Assembly (NCBI RefSeq): GCF_022775115.1 | Contig: NZ_JALFLA010000001.1 | Coordinates: 1 to 64,000, forward strand | Reading direction: 5' to 3' | Length of the DNA: 64,000 bases | DNA from: Agathobaculum sp. | GTDB lineage: Bacteria; Bacillota; Clostridia; Oscillospirales; Butyricicoccaceae | In this document: in pieces, positions 1 to 8,003 of the stretch | How the letters are laid out: each line of letters begins with the position of its first letter | Position numbering within the stretch: the first letter of the stretch is position 1 | Notes under the pieces: model-generated | What the model saw: only the letters and a program-made list of their open reading frames with translations | Databases searched by the model: none | Told to the model about the DNA's origin: nothing | Translations under genes and position numbers: made by a program

Positions 1-120
1 GACAAGGACGATATGACCTTGTACAAGGTGAGATTCAACGATATCGCCTGCGCGATTGCGGACGGTGTGGCCGAGGGCTTTGGCAAGATGGTTATAGAAA
101 CGGAGGAGGAGGACGAAACT

Positions 121-333
121 ATGACGATGGAACAGTTTCAGGCGATGTATGACAAGGTAAACCCGCTGTATACGGCGGTGGCCGATGTACCGGACTATTG
201 GCAGGCCGAGCTGCGTGAGCTGATGCAGTGCGGTGCGATCAAGGGCGACGGCAAGCACGAGATCGCCATCCGGCGCGAGGAGCTGCAGGCGGCGGTCGTG
301 GCATATCGCGCGGCCGTGGCGGTGAATAAATAA
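121..333 (+). CDS. small phage-type hypothetical protein (start at 121 preferred over 13)
   Basis: ORF 13..333; GGAGGAGGA ribosome-binding-like sequence just upstream of the ATG at 121; next to phage amidase. Confidence 0.55.
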   Translation: MTMEQFQAMYDKVNPLYTAVADVPDYWQAELRELMQCGAIKGDGKHEIAIRREELQAAVVAYRAAVAVNK

Positions 334-355
334 CGGTGTTCAATTTGGACACGGG

Positions 356-389
356 AAAGCCCCTCTGGCCGAAAGGCCGGAGGGGCTTT
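356..389. terminator. intrinsic, probably bidirectional terminator
   Basis: AAAGCCCCTC-N14-GAGGGGCTTT perfect stem between convergent genes. Confidence 0.75.
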
Positions 390-392
390 GCT

Positions 393-1501
393 CTATTCTG
401 TGCCGCCGGTGGAGGCGGTTTGCTGTGCTGGCGCCGAAGCCGCCGGTGTGTCTTCAACGGCAGGGGGAGTGGCAGTAGACACACCTTGCGGTGGATCGGC
501 GTTCTTTCCGATTAGAATCACCTTGTTACGTAAGTTAGCGATCTCAATAGGTGGTATGGAGGAGGAAGGATTCCATTGCTGCTCACTTTCATCTATAAAA
601 ATCTGCTTGAATGGAGGTTTTTTCAATTTACTTGCCCGACTTCGCAATGCCTTAGTGATAGAAAGTATTTCGTTATTATCAGTGAGAATGTCAAAATAGC
701 CCTTCCAATACATTTGGTCTGACAGGCAAAAATTGGAATTTGCCAATGAAGATATATCGAAATATGTGGATGTGGCTGATTGATTTCCTTCATATAACTG
801 TACAGTTGCCTCTGTTTGGCTGGACTCAGCAAACTTAATACCGCACCAATGTGCACAAAACATGTCTTCAGGCTTACATTTTTCGATTATGCGTGTTTCG
901 GGATTTATGCATGTTTCGGGCTGGCATCCATCGCCGGCCCAATAAGGGAGCAAGACGCGCACCCGTTTTTGGGACGCTCTTTGCAATATTTCTTTCAGTT
1001 GGCTGTCACTTGAGAATGTCGCAGTCACAGCGTGGTATTTGTTGGCCTTACTCTGCCCTACAATTTCTTTTCTGGACAAGGCTTTATTAATGGCATCGGT
1101 AAGCGCGTCTGCATCGAACATTTCACCAATTGTAGACAGTCCATCATTAATAGCGATATCCTCGATTCCTTTTGCAATTGCGACGGCATAATCCATTGTA
1201 TCTGCTTCATACATAGCTAGAGCCTCGTCCCTGGCTAGAGCCTTATTCCATGGCGCGCGAATCAACGAAGCAATCGCCATGCCCGCGGCAAAGCAGCCGC
1301 AGTTAGCACCGTCCTGCTCGATCTGTGTAATGGTTCTATGGTGTTTTTTGTTTTGAATTCGTTTTCCCAACTGAGATGTGCCGGTAGCTGATATGTTGTG
1401 GTCTGATTGGCTTGTGCGGCCTGCTGCTGCATGGCGGTATCAGTTTGTACAGTCCCTATTATTTTTGAAACCTGCTGTTGCTCTGACTCTACATGACACA
1501 T
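393..1501 (-). CDS. cysteine-peptidase-like protein of the prophage, predicted to be read through a -1 frameshift (0-frame 1501..~1343, -1 frame ~1349..393)
   Basis: AGGAGG + ATG at 1501 (MCHVESEQQQ...); in-frame A_AAA_AAC at 1349..1343; -1 frame gives ...KKHHRTITQIEQDGANCGCFAAGMAIASL...AHWCGIKF... (Cys and His-Trp motif arrangement). Confidence 0.5.
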
Positions 1502-1550
1502 ATCGATGCCTCCTAACAAAAAAGATCAGAATGTAGGTTTTGATATAAGT

Positions 1551-1579
1551 ATTGTAAAGCAATTTTGTGTCTATTGCAA
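1551..1579 (-). promoter_or_regulatory. sigma-A-type promoter for the peptidase-like gene
   Basis: minus strand TTGCAA-N17-TACAAT. Confidence 0.6.
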
Positions 1580-1629
1580 GGTTTGTTGGAAATTATTAGA
1601 ATAATATCTGTTTTAGCAACTTGGTGGTG

Positions 1630-2000
1630 CTATGGCGGCACAAGCGAGAAACTGACCGTCAGCGAGGGGAATGTGGTGAGCGGTGTTAAGGTTGCGGTGC
1701 GGAACAATGTGGTCTGCGCGCTGGATAAAACCACCCGTCGCAGCCGCAATATGATCGGCGAGCTGGCAGATGGCCGGATCATCGTTGTGCAGTCCTCGGA
1801 CGGCTGCACAGAGGATGAGGTTGCGCGCTATGCGGCCAGTCGATATACGATCGCCCTGCTGCTTGTGCAGGATGCAGGCGGCTCTACGGGCATGTACCGC
1901 GCCAATGACGGTTGCCTGTTTGCACCGGAACGTGAGGGGGCTCATGGGCGGCCTGTCTGCAGCGTGGTTTGCATGAAACGAAAAACAAAGAAGGAGGAAA
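1630..2000 (+). pseudogene. N-terminally truncated phosphodiester-glycosidase (NAGPA)-like domain
   Basis: Translated ...ELADGRIIVVQSSDG...VQDAGGSTGMY...FAPEREGAHGRPVCSVVC resembles NAGPA-type 'LADG...DGGGST...R.V' motifs; no matching N-terminus; in frame with the amidase ORF. Confidence 0.4.
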
Positions 2001-2005
2001 CACTT

Positions 2006-2728
2006 GTGAGCAAGAAGAAGGTATTCATTGGTGTCGGCCACGGTGGCAGCGACCCGGGTGCGGTCGGCTACATTGAGGAGGCAGACACTAATCTACATAT
2101 GGCGCTGGCCTGCCGCGATTTCCTGACCGCATACAGTGTGGATGTCCAGATGTCCCGCACCAAGGACGAGGAGGACACGGTGACCGAGGAGGTCGCGGAG
2201 TGCAACTCCTTCGCGCCTGATCTGGCGGTCGATATTCACAACAACTCGGGCGGCGGCGACGGTTTTGAGGTCTATCACACGATCTATGGCGGTACTGGCA
2301 AGACGTTGGCAGAAAATATTGAGAAGCAGGTGGTAAAGATCGGCCAGAACAGCCGCGGCGTCAAGACTCGTCAGGGGAGCCATGGAGACTACTATGCCTT
2401 TATCCGTGATACGGCGTGCCCGGCGGTGATCTGCGAGGGTGTTTTTGTGGATACCAAGGCAGACGCTGCACAGACCGATACGCTGGCAGAACAGCAGGCA
2501 TTCGGTGCGGCTTATGCAAAAGGTATCCTGGATACGCTTGGTATCCCGTACGACGAGCCGGAGGAACCCGAAGCATCCGAAAATCCCGAGAAACCGGAAA
2601 AGGAGCACTGGGCGCAGAAGCACTACGACAGCTTGATCGCCAAGGGGGTAGAGATAAGCGAAACGAGGTTTGACGACCTGATCACCCGCGGCGAAGTGTT
2701 CGCGCTGATCGATCAGATCGTAAAGTAA
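2006..2728 (+). CDS. N-acetylmuramoyl-L-alanine amidase (Amidase_3 family), phage endolysin
   Basis: AAGGAGG then GTG at 2006; MSKKKVFIGVGHGGSDPGAVG...DIHNNSGG...PAVICEGVFVD motifs. Confidence 0.85.
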   Translation: MSKKKVFIGVGHGGSDPGAVGYIEEADTNLHMALACRDFLTAYSVDVQMSRTKDEEDTVTEEVAECNSFAPDLAVDIHNNSGGGDGFEVYHTIYGGTGKTLAENIEKQVVKIGQNSRGVKTRQGSHGDYYAFIRDTACPAVICEGVFVDTKADAAQTDTLAEQQAFGAAYAKGILDTLGIPYDEPEEPEASENPEKPEKEHWAQKHYDSLIAKGVEISETRFDDLITRGEVFALIDQIVK

Positions 2729-2751
2729 AAATGTAGCATAATGAAAGTAAG

Positions 2752-2787
2752 CCCCTTACAGGATTTGAGTCCCGTAAGGGGCTTTTG
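2752..2787 (+). terminator. intrinsic terminator after endolysin
   Basis: AAGCCCCTTAC...GTAAGGGGCTTTTG. Confidence 0.8.
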
Positions 2788-2813
2788 TTTTTATACAGGG
2801 TGGTGCGCCTACA

Positions 2814-2918
2814 TCAGTCTTTATCTCCGTCGAAGTTGTAGTAGGCGTCCTCAATTTGCTGGTACTCGTTGAAGGTAGGCTGGAATCCTGTGCGCTCGAT
2901 AAATTCAGATATTAACAT
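2814..2918 (-). CDS. 34-aa small phage/mobile-element protein (MLISEFIERTGFQPTFNEYQQIEDAYYNFDGDKD)
   Basis: own reading; AAGGAGG upstream of ATG at 2918; not in the ORF track because of length. Confidence 0.5.
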   Translation of the reverse strand: MLISEFIERTGFQPTFNEYQQIEDAYYNFDGDKD

Positions 2919-3047
2919 TTTTGTGTGCCTCCTTGATTTTCTTGCCTTACTCTGTTATCATAGAGGCGGCCGGGGTAAGGCTCCCGGCTTGCCTCTGCTT
3001 TAGGGGTACGGGATAGCGGTGCTTTGATCAGGGCCGCTATCTCTTTT

Positions 3048-3212
3048 TTATTGTGCCGTCGCCTGCCGGATTAAAGCAGCGGCTTCTTCCGGCGTCTTGA
3101 CCTTGCTCTCGACGAGCTGGGCAAGCGTTTCGAGGAACGCATTAAATTCTGCCTCTGATATGTAGAGCTGAACCTGTTCGGGTTCGTTGGATTGATTCTC
3201 CATTCGGTTCAT
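3048..3212 (-). CDS. small hypothetical protein
   Basis: ORF 3048..3236; likely start MNRMENQSNEPEQ at 3212. Confidence 0.45.
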   Translation of the reverse strand: MNRMENQSNEPEQVQLYISEAEFNAFLETLAQLVESKVKTPEEAAALIRQATAQ

Positions 3213-3402
3213 GCACCATAATATCTGAAACCTCACAATTTAGAGCTTCACATATCAGATCAAGGTGCTAAAGGCTGATTCGATCGGCAAACTCATGGTA
3301 AAGCTCGTTGATAGTATTCGGGCGTATACATGTTGCGCGAGCGAGATCCGCTTGTGTCCACCGCCGCTCGCCAAGCCGGGTGGACAGTAAAATCCTAATC
3401 AT
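3200..3402 (-). pseudogene. XRE/Cro-type HTH regulator interrupted by an in-frame TAG (3270..3268)
   Basis: minus-strand reading MIRILLSTRLGERRWTQADLARATCIRPNTINELYHEFADRISL*HLDLICEALNCEVSDIMVHEPN. Confidence 0.6.
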
Positions 3403-3547
3403 TTACGGTAAATTATAACTATGATTTTATAATTCTGCAGGAGTTTGGTTATCATCTGCACAGGGGTCAAACAGGGGTCACCCAGTGTAAATTAAATCCT
3501 CAAAAACCCCCGCCATATCTGCGTTTTTAAGGATTTATAGCCTGTAG

Positions 3548-3593
3548 CTTGACGTGCGGAAGGTCGGCGGTTCGAACCCGTCAATGTCCACCA
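3548..3593 (+). tRNA. 3' fragment of tRNA-Val(GAC): element attachment-site duplicate (attR/attL), not a functional tRNA
   Basis: TTGACGT anticodon loop, GCGGA 3' anticodon stem, GGCGG-TTCGAAC-CCGTC T-arm, AATGTCC-A-CCA acceptor 3' end; no matching 5' half (GGACATT...) upstream. Confidence 0.75.
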
Positions 3594-3595
3594 CA

Positions 3596-3625
3596 GAAAA
3601 CCGTCCCCAAAGGGACGGTTTTCTT
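3596..3625 (+). terminator. intrinsic terminator following the tRNA 3' end
   Basis: GAAAACCGTCCC-CAAA-GGGACGGTTTTC. Confidence 0.8.
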
Positions 3626-3702
3626 ATTACACAGGTCAGAAATGAAACACCAAAAAAGCTGCTCCTATGCGTCGGAGCAGGTTGTAAAACGGAAAGGACG
3701 CT

Positions 3703-4842
3703 TTATCCCAGATCGCCGTTGCCAGTGGTGACAATATAGGAGAGATCATCGCGCACATACACGAGAACATCCGGCTTATAGTCTGCCAAGTACTCGTAAA
3801 TGTTTTTTTCAGTATAGTAACGGAAATCTAAGCTGCGCATTTCATCAAACGAGGTATACAGGATGGTCTCCAGCGCGTTGGTGAAAGAGTCACCGATCAC
3901 AAGCACATTGGTCAGTTCAGTCCGGTTTGTTCGGATGATACTCTCAGCCACATCACCGCCCATATAGTATCTGTACATATTTTTCTGGCTTTCGCTGAAC
4001 ACGGTAGCCGGGACGGAACTGCCATTGTCATACCGCGTAAAGGGGATCGGCTCTGTGAGCTTGTAGGTGTATTGACAGTCCTCAGATTGGAAAAGGCCGA
4101 AAAGCTTGCGGTTACGCGAACCAAGGAACGTTGTGTCGAGCGGCGTGATTGCTAGATCGGTCGTGACCGGTGCTGTGCAATAATTTTCGTTGATATATTC
4201 CATCACACGCAGATAGGTCTCGTATGCGCCATACAAGTTGTAATGATGGTCGGTTTTGCTGTAAAACTGCTTGTAATCTGCGGATAAATATTGCGCCATA
4301 TCCAGATGGTCTATCCCGCGCCCGACCAGCCCTGCCATGAAATCCACACGGAGGGAATCGTCCTGATAGCGGGAATCGTTCAAGTAAGCGGGGTAACGAT
4401 CTCGGAACGCGCTGCTTTGCTCCGGTATGCTGACATACAGAAAATCAATATCATGCTGCTTGCAGTAGTGGTCCAGTGCTTGCAGCATATCAAGTTCTTG
4501 GGCCATTGCCTCTACATCATAATGGTCGAGCGCTGTGCCATAATAGGGAAGCAGGATATCCCCGGAAATCACGGTGTTATTGATTACCGGAGCGTGCAGC
4601 CCAAATTCTTTTAGCGTATTTAGCTTCAGCAGTCGGTCGCGTCCTGCAAGATGGTCGTTCACATAGGTTTCGACCTGAGGAAAATATTTGCCGTCCAGCA
4701 CCTGCTGCATGCTGAAGGGTGGAAATACCGCGAGCGTGCGGTTTTCATAAAACGAGGTGGAAGCCGGTGTCTTTACCAGCGTCAGCACAGGGATCAAAAA
4801 GAGTATCCCACAGAACGAGGCGATTTTAACGAAATGTTTCAT
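3703..4842 (-). CDS. DHHW-family / AlgJ-AlgX-like O-acetylation accessory protein
   Basis: 379 aa, N-terminal signal anchor, ...SKTDHHYNLYGAY... motif, downstream of MBOAT gene. Confidence 0.75.
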   Translation of the reverse strand: MKHFVKIASFCGILFLIPVLTLVKTPASTSFYENRTLAVFPPFSMQQVLDGKYFPQVETYVNDHLAGRDRLLKLNTLKEFGLHAPVINNTVISGDILLPYYGTALDHYDVEAMAQELDMLQALDHYCKQHDIDFLYVSIPEQSSAFRDRYPAYLNDSRYQDDSLRVDFMAGLVGRGIDHLDMAQYLSADYKQFYSKTDHHYNLYGAYETYLRVMEYINENYCTAPVTTDLAITPLDTTFLGSRNRKLFGLFQSEDCQYTYKLTEPIPFTRYDNGSSVPATVFSESQKNMYRYYMGGDVAESIIRTNRTELTNVLVIGDSFTNALETILYTSFDEMRSLDFRYYTEKNIYEYLADYKPDVLVYVRDDLSYIVTTGNGDLG

Positions 4843-4856
4843 AGGCTCACCGTCCG

Positions 4857-6242
4857 TCAGAACCGGAAATAAATGAAGGGATTATAGCTATTGTTCAACA
4901 GGGACATCACGCATAGCACAAACAGCGCTGCGATCAGCGGATAGCTGAGCATGGCATACGCTTTCTTGCTTGCGGCCAACTGGTACAGCGGTGCGGATAG
5001 TATCACGCCGCACAGCAAATATGGCCAGAAACGCACGAGGTATTCCACCACCATTGGATCTACCGTCCGGCTAAATGTGAACATCACGCGTAGATAGCGG
5101 ATCGCATAGGATAGGGAATCGCTGCGGAACAGCACCCAGCCAATCACGATGAAGAACAATGCATATATGTGGGTCAGCACGCGGGGAAGCTTGTCCAGGA
5201 TGCGGGTCAGCGCATATTTCTCCAAAATCAGCAGTACACCAAAATATAGTCCCCAAGTGAGAAAGGTGAAGTTGGCCCCATGCCAAAAGCCGGTCAACCC
5301 CCAAACCACCAGCAGATTGAAAATATGCCGTTGCGATGAACAGCGGTTGCCTCCCAGCGGGATATATACATAGTCACGAAACCAATTGGAAAGCGACATA
5401 TGCCACCGGCGCCAGAACTCTGTGACCGAACGGCTGATATACGGATAATTGAAGTTTTCCAAGAAGTGAAAACCGAATAGTTTGCCCAAGCCAATCGCCA
5501 TGTCCGAATAGCCGGAAAAGTCATAGTATATTTGCAGCGTATAGGCCACCGCGCCGAACCACGCCAACAGACTGGATAATTCATTCGTTGAGCGCGCGAA
5601 AATGCTGTCTGCGATCTGCGCGAACACATTGGAAAGCAGCACTTTTTTGGACAGACCATAGATGAAACGGTCAATACCTTCGGAAAAAACGGCTGCTGTA
5701 TGCGCGCGCTGTGTGATCTGCTGATCTACATCGTGATAGCGCACGATTGGCCCCGCAATGAGCTGCGGAAACATGGAAACATATAATGCCAGCGAAAGCA
5801 GATTTTTTTGCGGAGCAGCATCACCACGGTATACGTCAATCACATAGCTGAGCGCCTGAAAAGTGTAAAACGAAATGCCAATCGGCATAACAATATCCGG
5901 CAGCCCAAAGGATGCACCGAACATACTGTTGGCGGTTTGGATAAAAAAATTCAGATATTTATAGATGCCGAGCATCATTACGTTAATGATAATGCATAGG
6001 ATCAGCCATGTTTTTTTGTTCTGGCTGCGCATCAGCAAGCCAAAAGTGTAGTTGAGCAGAATCGAAAAGAACAGCAAGCCGATCAACTTCGGCTCACCGT
6101 AAAAATAAAAGAACAAGCTGAACACCAGCAGCACACCATTGCGCACCGACAACCACTTTTGGGGCACGATGTGATAACAAAACAACAGCGTGGGCAGAAA
6201 AAAGAATATAAAAATTAAACTGCTAAAGACCATTCCGTACAC
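4857..6242 (-). CDS. MBOAT-family O-acyltransferase (AlgI-like)
   Basis: 461 aa multi-TM; ...SVTEFWRRWHMSLSNWFRDYVYIPLGGNR...GFWHGANFTFLTWGLYFG... Confidence 0.92.
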   Translation of the reverse strand: MYGMVFSSLIFIFFFLPTLLFCYHIVPQKWLSVRNGVLLVFSLFFYFYGEPKLIGLLFFSILLNYTFGLLMRSQNKKTWLILCIIINVMMLGIYKYLNFFIQTANSMFGASFGLPDIVMPIGISFYTFQALSYVIDVYRGDAAPQKNLLSLALYVSMFPQLIAGPIVRYHDVDQQITQRAHTAAVFSEGIDRFIYGLSKKVLLSNVFAQIADSIFARSTNELSSLLAWFGAVAYTLQIYYDFSGYSDMAIGLGKLFGFHFLENFNYPYISRSVTEFWRRWHMSLSNWFRDYVYIPLGGNRCSSQRHIFNLLVVWGLTGFWHGANFTFLTWGLYFGVLLILEKYALTRILDKLPRVLTHIYALFFIVIGWVLFRSDSLSYAIRYLRVMFTFSRTVDPMVVEYLVRFWPYLLCGVILSAPLYQLAASKKAYAMLSYPLIAALFVLCVMSLLNNSYNPFIYFRF

Positions 6243-6432
6243 CTGTCAAGCGTATTAATTATCCATATATACTGATTTCTCTAACCATTGTAAAACTACA
6301 ACGATTATACCAAAAAATCAAACAAACTTCAAGCCATAATTTCCCTCAAGGAGAGGCGCTGGCTTGTATCGCCTGCTATACACAGACGGTACTTGTGATA
6401 CTTGACCTGCTGTGTGACCGTGGAGAAAGTAA

Positions 6433-6483
6433 GCACTCCATTTCCCAGTACAAGATAGCATACTTGACTGACAAATGGAGTGC
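6433..6483. repeat. long imperfect hairpin
   Basis: GCACTCCATTT...AGTaCAAG-ATAGCATA-CTTGACT...AAATGGAGTGC (11-bp perfect outer stem). Confidence 0.75.
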
Positions 6484-6572
6484 CGTTTATGTTTGGGAAG
6501 AGAGTGGTTGAGATATATGCAAAGTAGTTAAAGCTTGGGATACAAAGTGGATTATTGGGTCAAAGGGGTAGA

Positions 6573-7136
6573 TTATTTCTTATAGCCACACTTCGGGCAA
6601 ACACCCTTTTCATTCAGCGCGATGCCGCACCACGGGCAGCGGTCAATCTTGTTCTTGGTCTCAAACTCCGCCGAGCCGGCATTGACACCGCTGGTGAAGG
6701 TGATCTTGGCAATGTTCAGCTTGTCCTTGAGCAGATCATATACGATCTTGATCATGCCCTCAACGGTCATGGTCTCCTTGGTGACGACCAGACGGCACTC
6801 CGGATAAGCGGTCGCAAGCTCGGTCTTGAAGGCAGGGCCCTTCATGGTGTTAGTGGGGGTGCCGTCCTTGATACCCTGCGCCTCGTAAACACTGAGGATG
6901 GCGGGGAGCAGCGGATCGTCTTCGCGGAGGATCAGCGAATGATCGAAGTTCTTCAGAACGTCCCAAGCGGTTTTCTGAATCTCATTGCAGGGGAAAACCA
7001 TGTTGACGCCCGGCTCAACGGAATCCTCTACCTCGATGGTCAATACGCCGGTGTGTCCATGCAGGTACTGGGCTTCTCCCTTGAATCCGTAGAATCTGTG
7101 TGCGTACTGCAGGTCCAATGTTGTGATACTTCTCAT
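6573..7136 (-). CDS. 6-pyruvoyltetrahydropterin synthase / QueD-like T-fold protein with C-terminal zinc ribbon
   Basis: AHRFYG...LHGHTG zinc-ligand motifs; ...CPWCGIALNEKGVCPKCGYKK zinc ribbon. Confidence 0.75.
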   Translation of the reverse strand: MRSITTLDLQYAHRFYGFKGEAQYLHGHTGVLTIEVEDSVEPGVNMVFPCNEIQKTAWDVLKNFDHSLILREDDPLLPAILSVYEAQGIKDGTPTNTMKGPAFKTELATAYPECRLVVTKETMTVEGMIKIVYDLLKDKLNIAKITFTSGVNAGSAEFETKNKIDRCPWCGIALNEKGVCPKCGYKK

Positions 7137-7419
7137 GACTATTCTCCTTATTATATATTATTTACGGGTTTCACGCGCCCGTATGCGCACTTGTTTGATG
7201 AGATGCTGACCCTTCTACCCGCAGATGTGGCAGGGAGGGGGGAAGGAGCTCTTGCATTTCATCTGCCGCGGACTATGCTCTTACTGTATCAAGAGAAGAT
7301 GTTTAACAACGATATCTTATCTTAATAAGAATTATATAGTAAATAATATATAATGTCAATATTAATTTTTGAAATTTTTAAATTAATTTTATGCAAAGGT
7401 AAAGTGCATTTTGAGGTAC

Positions 7420-7620
7420 AAAAAAGGACGTCGACCGCTGCCGACGCCCATAATCTCAGAATATTGTGAAACCTCGTTCGTTGTATATCACTGCCGCGGT
7501 TCCACGCCCAAATAGCGGGTTTTACGATGTTCTCATCTCACCCTGCGCTACACCACATACGTTATCCCCGCATAATGTCCTGAGGAAACAGACGCTCTCC
7601 ACCAACAAAGGGGACAACAG
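7420..7620 (-). ncRNA. candidate structured RNA or structured 3' UTR downstream of cheY-like gene, ending in a U-tract terminator
   Basis: minus strand: TAGC(gca)GGGTga-GATG-AGAA-CATC...ACCCGCTA, GTGGAACC...GGTTTCAC and CTCAG...CTGAG pairings, then GGGCGTCG...CGACGTCC-TTTTTT. Confidence 0.35.
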
Positions 7621-7630
7621 ACCGTGCGGC

Positions 7631-7996
7631 TCAATCGCCCACGGCCTGCTCCAAAGAGTTCAGCACATCCTCCTGATGAAAGGGCTTGTATACAAAGCCC
7701 TTTGCGCCGATCTCACGAGCCTCGTCGATCGTGTCATCATAAGCGAGCGACGAAACCATCAGGATACGCGCCTCGGGGTGCTCTTGTAAGAGCAGGCGGG
7801 CGGTTTCGAGGCCATCCATACCGGGCATGATAATATCCATTGTCACCACATCAGGCATATATTCTTCATATTTTTTCAGTGCTTCCTCGCCGCTGCCGCA
7901 GCAGGCAACGATTTCAAAGTCAGTATCAGACAGGATCTTCTCCATCTGAATCTGGACGATGCGGGAATCGTCCACTACCATGACTCTCTTCCCCAT
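7631..7996 (-). CDS. CheY-like response regulator receiver protein
   Basis: MGKRVMVVDDSRIVQIQMEKIL...DVVTMDIIMPGMDGLE...KGFVYKPF. Confidence 0.92.
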   Translation of the reverse strand: MGKRVMVVDDSRIVQIQMEKILSDTDFEIVACCGSGEEALKKYEEYMPDVVTMDIIMPGMDGLETARLLLQEHPEARILMVSSLAYDDTIDEAREIGAKGFVYKPFHQEDVLNSLEQAVGD

Positions 7997-8003
7997 TGAA
8001 CGA

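Noticed and set aside
3554-3739. ORFs over the tRNA fragment/terminator (3549..3731, 3554..3739)
   Set aside because: They translate tRNA-Val 3' sequence and a terminator hairpin; not protein coding.
7420-7620. Assignment as 6S RNA
   Set aside because: Some size and stem similarity, but no confident match to 6S open-complex-like consensus; left as unassigned candidate.
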